Positions 58,413-64,000 of a stretch of 64,000 bases of DNA are shown here, piece after piece (within the stretch, counting starts at the first letter, position 1; each line of letters begins with the position of its first letter). Position numbers and translations under genes: made by a program. Location: NCBI RefSeq assembly GCF_029643245.1, contig NZ_CP116398.1, positions 1,426,001-1,490,000 on the forward strand, given 5' to 3'. Source of the stretch: Methylomonas sp. EFPC3 (lineage in GTDB: Bacteria; Pseudomonadota; Gammaproteobacteria; Methylococcales; Methylomonadaceae). The notes beneath the pieces were generated by a model. The model worked only from the letters and a program-made list of their open reading frames with translations. It was not told where the DNA came from and made no database searches.

Positions 58413-60278
58413 TCATCGCGGCTTACGAATATCCAGTTTCCGCATCCGATAGCGCAACGTGCTGGGCTTGACCTGCAAGCGCTGCGCCGCGCCTTGCGGG
58501 CCTTCTATGACCCATCGGCTTTGCTCCAGCACCTGCAGGATATGTTCGCGGGCGACCGCATCCAGGCTGGCGTCGCCGATCTGCGGCGGTACGGTTGAAA
58601 TATCCGTCGCACTGCCCGGCAATTGCTCGGCGCCGATCTCCAGCCACGGCCCGTCGGCCAGGATGATGGCGCGCTCGATGATGTTTTCCAGTTCGCGGAT
58701 GTTGCCGGGCCAGCGGTAGTTCTGCAAACGTCGCATCGATTCGGCGCCGACGCCGTTGATTTTTTTGCCGATTTTCGGCGCGAATTTGCCGATCAGAAAA
58801 TCGGCCAGCAGCGGAATGTCTTCCAGCCGCTCCCGCAGCGGTGGCGTGGTCAGCGGAAACACGTTCAGCCGGTAGAACAAATCCTCGCGGAAATTTTTGT
58901 TCGCCACCTCCTGCAACAAGTCGCGGTTGGTGGCGGTGATGACCCGTACATCCATTTTGATCGGGGTCTGGCCGCCGACGCGTTCGAATTCGCGTTCTTG
59001 GATCACCCGCAATAATTTGACCTGCACGTCCAGCGGAATTTCGCCGACTTCGTCCAGGAACAGCGTGCCGCCTTCGGCCAGTTCGAAACGGCCGATACGT
59101 TTGCTGATCGCACCGGTAAAAGCGCCTTTTTCGTGGCCGAACAATTCGCTTTCGATCAGGCTGGACGGCAACGCCGCGCAATTGACTTTAATCAGCGGCC
59201 GCTGTTTGCGTTTGCTGGCGGAGTGGATGGCGCGCGCCACGAGTTCCTTGCCGGTGCCGGATTCGCCTTGAATCAGTACCGAGGCGTCGGTCTGCGCCAC
59301 ACGCTGCACCTGGTGCAGCAACGAGCGCAGCGCCGGGCTGCGGCCGACGATTTCCTCGAAATTGTGCTCGGCCTTGATTTCTTCCTGCAGGTAGCGGTTT
59401 TGCGCCTCCAACTTGGCTTGCTCCTGTTCCATCAAGACTTGGGCGGTGATGTCGATGAACATCGTCCGCAGAAAACAGCCGCTGGGATCGGTTTTCGACC
59501 ACCAGCGAATCCAGACCGGTCGGCCATCGTCTTTGCGCCGCAATTCCAGCACCACGCCGGCGCTATCCGTGCCTTTTTCGACCGATGCGAACGCCTGCTG
59601 CAACCGGGCCTGGGCTTCCGGCGTCTCCGGCACCAGGGAAATGCCGCGCGTGGTGCTTACTTGCTCTCGAGTTAAACCCAAAATCCGCAATGCCGCCTGG
59701 TTGGCTTGCAGAAACCGGGTTTCCACATCCTCGTGCACATAGGCGATCGGCGCTTCGTCGAACAATTCGCGGAAGCGCTGTTCGCTGAGCCGCAGTTGCT
59801 GCTCGATGCGCAGCCGGTTCAATTCCGCCGCGGCGCGGGCGGCAAAGATTTTGAAGACATAGAACAGATTGTCCCGCTCCGGCATCGCTTGCCTATCGAA
59901 CAGCGCCAAGTGGCCGAGTATCTCGCCTGCGCCGTCGCGCAGCGGCACGCCCAAATAACTTTCCACCCCCTGCTCGTGCGGAAACATCTGCGACACGCCG
60001 GTAGGGTAATGGCAGAAATTGCCGCGCAACACGTCTTCGCACGGCGTACCGGGCAAATCCCATTCCTGATCGTCCAGAAATTCGCCGTCGGTCCAGAACG
60101 CCAAGCAGCGCACCCGGGTCTTGGCCTCGGCAAACTCGGCGACGAAACCGTTCGCCACGCCGGTCGCCAGGCACAAGTTGCGCACCAACGAACGCATGAA
60201 GTCGCCGCCGGTGGCTTGGGCGGTGCCTTCGACCACCGCCTTCAGAATCGAAAAATCGTTGGAATCGCTTGGGTCCAT
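58413..60278 (-). CDS. sigma-54-dependent activator (GAF-PAS-AAA+-Fis)
   Basis: About 621 aa. GAF domain (20-165), PAS domain (170-295; FDEAPIAYVHEDVETRFLQA), AAA+ domain (about 315-555) with Walker A GESGTGKE, sigma-54 contact loop GAFTGA and Walker B GGTLFLDEVGEI, then a Fis-type helix-turn-helix at the end (KPSTLRYRMRKLDIRKP). The start is set at the ATG at 60278; the frame opens 23 codons earlier. No receiver domain, so a small ligand or redox signal on GAF or PAS is likely. It is divergent from a bufferin operon that has its own -24/-12 promoter, so it is probably the operon's activator (inference). Confidence 0.93.
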   Translation of the reverse strand: MDPSDSNDFSILKAVVEGTAQATGGDFMRSLVRNLCLATGVANGFVAEFAEAKTRVRCLAFWTDGEFLDDQEWDLPGTPCEDVLRGNFCHYPTGVSQMFPHEQGVESYLGVPLRDGAGEILGHLALFDRQAMPERDNLFYVFKIFAARAAAELNRLRIEQQLRLSEQRFRELFDEAPIAYVHEDVETRFLQANQAALRILGLTREQVSTTRGISLVPETPEAQARLQQAFASVEKGTDSAGVVLELRRKDDGRPVWIRWWSKTDPSGCFLRTMFIDITAQVLMEQEQAKLEAQNRYLQEEIKAEHNFEEIVGRSPALRSLLHQVQRVAQTDASVLIQGESGTGKELVARAIHSASKRKQRPLIKVNCAALPSSLIESELFGHEKGAFTGAISKRIGRFELAEGGTLFLDEVGEIPLDVQVKLLRVIQEREFERVGGQTPIKMDVRVITATNRDLLQEVANKNFREDLFYRLNVFPLTTPPLRERLEDIPLLADFLIGKFAPKIGKKINGVGAESMRRLQNYRWPGNIRELENIIERAIILADGPWLEIGAEQLPGSATDISTVPPQIGDASLDAVAREHILQVLEQSRWVIEGPQGAAQRLQVKPSTLRYRMRKLDIRKPR

Positions 60279-60336
60279 ATTTACAAAAGAGTGGACGAAA
60301 AAAATTGATGCCGCAAAACGCCGCCACATTCTAGCC

Positions 60337-60374
60337 GCGGCCGCCAAGCCAAGGCCACCATATTTGGCGGCCGC
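60337..60374. repeat. 11-bp perfect inverted repeat, candidate activator site
   Basis: GCGGCCGCCAA (60337-60347) and TTGGCGGCCGC (60364-60374) are perfect inverted copies 16 bases apart. They lie about 100 bases upstream of the -24/-12 promoter, the usual place for binding sites of a sigma-54 activator. A hairpin in the leader of the divergent activator mRNA is the other reading. Confidence 0.45.
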
Positions 60375-60390
60375 CGCGAAATATCGCGGC
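60373..60390. repeat. 18-bp perfect palindrome, candidate activator site
   Basis: GCCGCGA-AATA-TCGCGGC is a perfect inverted repeat with a 4-base centre, next to the first repeat and about 85 bases from the -24 element. Its size suits a Fis-type helix-turn-helix dimer. Direct binding has not been shown. Confidence 0.5.
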
Positions 60391-60475
60391 TACCTTCAGT
60401 GCAAACTTGACCACCGATACCGCCATATTTTCCCAAACCATTGATTAAGCTTAACTAATCTCCCACAACAGAACC

Positions 60476-60490
60476 TGGCACGGCGCTTGC
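60476..60490 (+). promoter_or_regulatory. sigma-54 (-24/-12) promoter of the bufferin operon
   Basis: TGGCACGGCGCTTGC matches the consensus TGGCAC-N5-TTGC with no mismatch in the conserved elements; the GG and GC dinucleotides are separated by the required 10 bases. It lies 67 bases before the ATG of the precursor gene and just downstream of two inverted repeats, with a sigma-54 activator gene divergent next to it. Confidence 0.85.
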
Positions 60491-60557
60491 GATATTCGCT
60501 GTGTCGGACGGCGCAGGCTGCCGACACTTCATTAATCTAACTCAACGGAGACTATCC

Positions 60558-60833
60558 ATGAAAAACCCAACCACCGTCGTCAGTACCGCTTTGGCGTCCA
60601 TCCTTGCCATGAGCGCTGTGGGATTGCCATCCATAGCCGCGGCCGCCGAAAAAAACGATATGGAGAAATGCTACGGCGTCGCCAAAGCCGGCAAGAACGA
60701 TTGCAAAACCTTGTCCAACGCGTGCGCCGGCCACGCAATCAGCGGTAACCAGAAAGATGCCTTCATCGCGTTGCCGGCCGGCACCTGCGAGCGCATCAGC
60801 GGCGGCAGCCTGCAAGCTCCGGCCGGCATGTAA
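60558..60833 (+). CDS. bufA1: bufferin precursor BufA1 (DUF2282)
   Basis: 91-aa RiPP precursor. A Sec signal peptide (about 30 residues, ending IAAAAE) precedes the mature part with four Cys at 38, 49, 56 and 77: MEKCYG, KNDCKTL, NACAGH and LPAGTCERISGG, the typical DUF2282 pattern. In characterised bufferins the MNIO enzyme converts some Cys to thiooxazoles and the product sequesters copper (established for the family). The ATG has an AACGGAGA ribosome site; the frame opens at 60501, upstream of any sensible start. It is the first gene of the operon behind a sigma-54 promoter. Confidence 0.93.
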   Translation: MKNPTTVVSTALASILAMSAVGLPSIAAAAEKNDMEKCYGVAKAGKNDCKTLSNACAGHAISGNQKDAFIALPAGTCERISGGSLQAPAGM

Positions 60834-60845
60834 TCCGGATCGGTC

Positions 60846-61727
60846 ATGGCGCAGTCACGCAATACCCTATCCTTCGGCGCCGTTAACGCTTCGATTCCGG
60901 CTGCGGCCGGAATCGGGCTGCGTTCGCCGCACTACCGCGATGCCTTGCATAGCCCGGCCAAACCGGCCTGGCTCGAAGTGCACAGCGAAAACTATTTCGC
61001 CGCGGGCGGCCCGGCGCTACGGATGCTGGAAAGCCTGCGGCGGGACTATCCGCTCAGCCTGCACGGCGTCGGCATGTCGCTCGGCTCGGTAGACGCTCCG
61101 AACAAGCGCCATCTACGCCAGTTACAGCAGTTGATCGAACGCATCGAGCCGGCTCTGGTGTCCGAGCATTTGTCTTGGAGTGCGTTCGGCGGCCGCTATT
61201 TCAACGATCTGGCGCCGATTGCCTATACCGAATCGGCCCTCGCCGCATGGGTACAACGGGTGGCGCAGGTGCAGGACTTCCTCGGCCGGCCAATCTTGCT
61301 GGAAAACCCGTCCAGTTATCTGCAGTTCGAATATGCCGACTACAGCGAAGCCGAATTCCTGAGCCAATTGGCCCGCCGCAGCGGCTGCGGTTTGCTGTTG
61401 GACGTCAACAACCTTTACGTGTCCTGCCACAACCACGGTTGGGATGCGCTGGATTACCTGCTCGCACTCGATGCCGACCGCGTGGCCGAATTCCATTTGG
61501 CCGGCCACCGCCGCAACCAAATCGGCGCTGACGTAATCCTGATTGACAGCCACGACGGCCCGGTCGCCGAGCCGGTATGGCAGTTGTTCCGCATGGTTTT
61601 ACAACTGTTCGGCAACCGACCGACGTTGATCGAGTGGGATGCGGATTTACCGGATTGGCACACCCTGATCGGTCAGGCCGCGCGCGCCGATCGCTATATG
61701 GAGCAAAATTATGTCCAGGCTGCATGA
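60846..61727 (+). CDS. bufB: MNIO/DUF692 bufferin maturation enzyme BufB
   Basis: 293-aa multinuclear non-haem iron oxygenase (DUF692). Metal-ligand motifs appear in order: HSENYFAAGG, LHGVGMSLGSVDAP, SEHLSWSAFGGRYF, ENPSSYLQFE, LLDVNNLYVSCHNHG, EFHLAGHRRN, DSHDGPVAEPVW and LIEWDADLPD. MNIOs modify precursor cysteines; MbnB of methanobactin belongs to the same superfamily. It starts 12 bases after the precursor and overlaps bufC by 17. Context with DUF2282 assigns it to bufferin rather than methanobactin. Confidence 0.95.
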   Translation: MAQSRNTLSFGAVNASIPAAAGIGLRSPHYRDALHSPAKPAWLEVHSENYFAAGGPALRMLESLRRDYPLSLHGVGMSLGSVDAPNKRHLRQLQQLIERIEPALVSEHLSWSAFGGRYFNDLAPIAYTESALAAWVQRVAQVQDFLGRPILLENPSSYLQFEYADYSEAEFLSQLARRSGCGLLLDVNNLYVSCHNHGWDALDYLLALDADRVAEFHLAGHRRNQIGADVILIDSHDGPVAEPVWQLFRMVLQLFGNRPTLIEWDADLPDWHTLIGQAARADRYMEQNYVQAA

Positions 61728-62481
61728 TCTGCAACGCGATTTTACCGGTTTCGTGTTTGGCGACTCCGCCCGGATTCCGGCCGGTATTGTCGCCAACGGC
61801 ATCGCCCCGGAGCGGCGGATGGCCGTTTACCGCAACAACACCCAAACCGGTTTGAGCCAGGCCTTGGGCGACACCTACCCGGTTATAAACCGCCTGGTCG
61901 GCGCCGGCTTCTTCGACCGGCTGGCGCGGGCCTATATCTCCGAATATCCGCCGGCCGCGGCCTGTCTGCTCGAATTCGGCGCCGATTTCGCCGAGCTGAT
62001 TGCCGGCTTTGCCGCTGCCGCCAGCCTGCCCTACCTGGCCGATGTGGCGCGGCTGGAGTGGCTTTACCACCGAGCCTACCACGCCGCCGAATCCCCAGTT
62101 CCGGCGTTGACGACGTTGCGCGATTTCAACCAGGTCGATTGCGGCGAGTTGACGGCAAAGTTGCATCCTAGCGTCGGTTTGCTCGAATCCGGCTATCCGC
62201 TGCTGCCGATCTGGCTCAGCAACCAAGCCGATTATCTCGGCGATCCGCAGGTCAATCTGGATGCGGGCGGTTGCCGGCTGTTAGTGTTTCGGCCCCAGTG
62301 GGACGTCGAGATCCGGCCGTTGGCATTGGCGGAATACCGTTGTTTGGCGGCATTGGCCGGCAGAGCGAACTTAACCGCTGCCGTCGGCGCCGCTTTGGCA
62401 TGCGACCCGGATTTCGCTGTAGAACCCTGGCTGCTGGCCGGACTGCGCAGCGGTCTGCTGGCCGATATCGTTTTAATGTAA
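61711..62481 (+). CDS. bufC: DUF2063 bufferin maturation partner BufC
   Basis: 256-aa DUF2063 protein: LHDLQRDFTGFVFGD at the N-terminus, APERRMAVYRNNTQTGLSQA, ALGDTYPVINRLVGAGFFDR and LPYLADVARLEWLYHRAYHA are the family blocks. Such proteins pair with the MNIO enzyme and help bind the precursor peptide. The gene overlaps bufB by 17 bases and precedes a DoxX gene. The C-terminal third is more variable. Confidence 0.93.
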   Translation: MSRLHDLQRDFTGFVFGDSARIPAGIVANGIAPERRMAVYRNNTQTGLSQALGDTYPVINRLVGAGFFDRLARAYISEYPPAAACLLEFGADFAELIAGFAAAASLPYLADVARLEWLYHRAYHAAESPVPALTTLRDFNQVDCGELTAKLHPSVGLLESGYPLLPIWLSNQADYLGDPQVNLDAGGCRLLVFRPQWDVEIRPLALAEYRCLAALAGRANLTAAVGAALACDPDFAVEPWLLAGLRSGLLADIVLM

Positions 62482-62495
62482 CCGAGGTTAAAGCC

Positions 62496-62972
62496 ATGAA
62501 TAAGCTGCTTTCGAATCCTGCCCCGGCCGCGCCGGGCAAAGCCGTAAACACATTTTTCCTAAGATTGCGTCACCAGCTGACGCCGCTGGCCGACTTGGTG
62601 CTGCGCGCATGGGTCGGCTACGCATTCTGGATTTCGGGTTGGCTCAAGTTGAGCAGTTGGGACAGCACCTTATACTTGTTCCAATTCGAATATGCGGTAC
62701 CGCTGTTACCGAGCCCGGCGGCAGCCGTGCTGGCCACGACCATCGAACTGCTGGGGCCGCTGGGCTTGTTTCTGGGCCTGTACGCACGCTCGGCGGCGGC
62801 GTTACTGTTCGGTTTCAATATCGTCGCGGTGGTGTCTTATCCGGAACTGGGCGCTGCAGGCCTGGAACAACACCGGACTTGGGGTTTGCTGTTGCTGGTG
62901 CTGATGGCGCACGGCCCAGGCAGTTGGTCGGTTGATGCCTGTCTCGCGCAGTTGCGCCGCCGGCCGGATTGA
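62496..62972 (+). CDS. DoxX family membrane protein of the bufferin operon
   Basis: 158-aa protein with about four membrane segments (LVLRAWVGYAFWISGWLKL and ATTIELLGPLGLFLGLYA). The ATG at 62496 follows bufC by 14 bases with a GAGG-type ribosome site; the frame itself starts within bufC. DoxX proteins are frequent fourth genes of gig/bufferin operons and may handle membrane redox state; the precise role is unknown. The next gene follows after 3 bases. Confidence 0.9.
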   Translation: MNKLLSNPAPAAPGKAVNTFFLRLRHQLTPLADLVLRAWVGYAFWISGWLKLSSWDSTLYLFQFEYAVPLLPSPAAAVLATTIELLGPLGLFLGLYARSAAALLFGFNIVAVVSYPELGAAGLEQHRTWGLLLLVLMAHGPGSWSVDACLAQLRRRPD

Positions 62973-62975
62973 TGC

Positions 62976-63386
62976 ATGTCGACTTCAAACGCCCATTTGC
63001 CTCTGTACGGCAAAACCGCGCTGGTGATCAACTCCACTTGTGCCGCAGGCGCGGCCGCCGCTGAAGCGCTGGCTCTGGCCGGCGCCAGAGTCATGTTGAA
63101 TTACCCGGATCGGCGCGACGCCGCGGAGCGGCTGGCGGAACGCATCCGCAACCGCGGCGGCCAAGCCATGGCGTTTCGGGCCGATATTACGCTTCCGGGC
63201 GAGCTGCGCAGCCTGTGCGATGTGCTGCTGGCCTATTGGGGCCAACCGGATCTTGTGGTCGGCGCCGGTTCGCACTTCGTAGCGCTATCGGTGGCTTTGG
63301 GCCCAACCGATCCGCCGGTACTAGCCCTGAGTTATGACGCCGTTGCGGCGTTTTTGGCCGCGGCGGGCGGCGCCAGCCAAACCTAA
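62976..63386 (+). CDS. degenerate short-chain dehydrogenase-like protein
   Basis: 136-aa protein resembling only the N-terminal Rossmann half of an SDR: LYGKTALVINSTCAAGAAAAEALALAGARVMLNY and FRADITLPGELRSLCDVLLAYWGQPDLVVG. The TGxxxGxG cofactor loop is replaced by NSTCAAGA, and the catalytic Ser and YxxxK region is absent because the protein ends first. Dehydrogenase activity is therefore unlikely; a ligand-binding or scaffolding role, or decay, are options. It starts 3 bases after the DoxX gene, so it is in the operon. Confidence 0.75.
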   Translation: MSTSNAHLPLYGKTALVINSTCAAGAAAAEALALAGARVMLNYPDRRDAAERLAERIRNRGGQAMAFRADITLPGELRSLCDVLLAYWGQPDLVVGAGSHFVALSVALGPTDPPVLALSYDAVAAFLAAAGGASQT

Positions 63387-63464
63387 TCGGAACTTGGCGG
63401 CAAAATCCTTATCACTGAACAACGCAAGCCGTTTGCAATTTAATTTCCGGACCAGAAGGCATCC

Positions 63465-64000
63465 ATGAAAAATTACCACTATCCCAAAATCCCGGCGGCC
63501 GAAATCACGCCAAAACACTTATTTCAAGCCCGCCGCAAATTCTTGCAAACGGCGGGCGGCGCGGCGTTGGCGGCGCTGTTACCGCAACCGCTATGGGCGG
63601 CGGGCGGCTTCGGCGAGATCAAAAAGTCGGAATTCAATGCCGACGAATCTTTGACGCCGTTGCAGTCGGTCACCAGCTATAACAATTTTTACGAATTCGG
63701 CACCGGCAAGGACGATCCGGCCGCCCGCGCCGGCAGCTTAAAGACCCGGCCCTGGACTGTCAGCATCGAGGGCGAAGTCAAGAAACCTGTCACCTTCGAT
63801 ATCGACCAAATCTTGAAAATGGCACCGCTGGAGGAACGGATTTACCGCCTGCGTTGCGTCGAAGCCTGGTCGATGGTGATTCCCTGGCTGGGATTTCCGC
63901 TGGCCGAATTGATCAAACGTGCGGAGCCGACCGGCAAGGCCAAGTACGTCGAGTTCGTCAGCCTGCACGATCCGCAGCAGATGCCCGGCCAGAAATCGGC
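63465..64000 (+). CDS. msrP: periplasmic methionine-sulfoxide reductase MsrP, partial
   Basis: First about 178 residues of a molybdoenzyme, cut by the window end. A twin-arginine signal (ARRKFLQTAGG) is followed by SVTSYNNFYEFGTGKDDPAA and EERIYRLRCVEAWSMVIPW, whose Cys ligates the molybdenum cofactor. This matches E. coli YedY/MsrP closely. It repairs oxidised methionine in envelope proteins. It starts about 78 bases after the SDR-like gene on the same strand, so it may share the bufferin operon or have its own promoter. msrQ would be expected next. Confidence 0.94.
   Translation, partial: MKNYHYPKIPAAEITPKHLFQARRKFLQTAGGAALAALLPQPLWAAGGFGEIKKSEFNADESLTPLQSVTSYNNFYEFGTGKDDPAARAGSLKTRPWTVSIEGEVKKPVTFDIDQILKMAPLEERIYRLRCVEAWSMVIPWLGFPLAELIKRAEPTGKAKYVEFVSLHDPQQMPGQKS

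Noticed and set aside
60558..61727. methanobactin operon
   Set aside because: The precursor has a Sec signal and DUF2282 pattern, and mbnC-type and transport genes are missing; DUF2063 and DoxX neighbours fit bufferin.

Overview
The window is most likely chromosomal DNA of a gammaproteobacterial methanotroph of the Methylomonas type. This is inferred from gene content, not from a marker gene. It carries genes for methanofuran/tetrahydromethanopterin-linked C1 cofactors (an mfnB-like gene with a DUF447 gene near the left end, and an mfnE-like amino-acid kinase beside pabB near the right end). It also has oadGAB, a gcvR-bcp pair and many c-di-GMP and exopolysaccharide genes. Most of the sequence is G+C-rich; roughly 13.9-21.6 kb is strikingly A+T-rich. 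I found no rRNA, tRNA, CRISPR array or insertion sequence.

Layout. 0-4 kb: a chemoreceptor, a small Cys-containing ORF, the mfnB/DUF447 pair and a two-receiver response regulator. 4-7.8 kb: an acyl-transfer locus (MBOAT transferase, SGNH-like membrane protein, exported esterase). 8-13.9 kb: a compact SOS mutagenesis operon lexA-imuA-imuB-dnaE2 whose promoter overlaps a clear LexA box. 14-23.8 kb: a surface-polysaccharide cluster, mostly A+T-rich and probably transferred (DegT aminotransferase, WbqC protein, formyltransferase, flippase, several glycosyltransferases, methyltransferase). 23.9-27.2 kb: sodium-pumping oxaloacetate decarboxylase oadGAB. 27.4-28.4 kb: bcp and gcvR. 28.5-32.2 kb: pgaBCD for poly-N-acetylglucosamine, without pgaA. 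32.5-41.6 kb: an acyltransferase, MepA, a large PAS-GGDEF-EAL protein, an SlyD-like FKBP isomerase, GreB, an MFS transporter and a PilZ membrane protein. 42-51 kb: a complete MdtABC-type RND efflux operon with its outer-membrane channel. 51-54.4 kb: two tandem dynamin-like GTPases. 54.5-58.3 kb: a lipoprotein, a DUF2959 protein, the mfnE-like kinase, pabB and a VanY-type peptidase.

The most interesting region is 58.4-64 kb. A GAF-PAS-AAA+-Fis sigma-54 activator is divergent from a bufferin (copper-related RiPP) operon: DUF2282 precursor, MNIO/DUF692 enzyme, DUF2063 partner and DoxX protein. A degenerate SDR-like protein and msrP follow. A textbook -24/-12 promoter precedes the precursor gene, and two perfect inverted repeats lie between it and the activator gene. 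This points to a sigma-54-controlled bufferin system coupled to periplasmic oxidative or metal stress repair.
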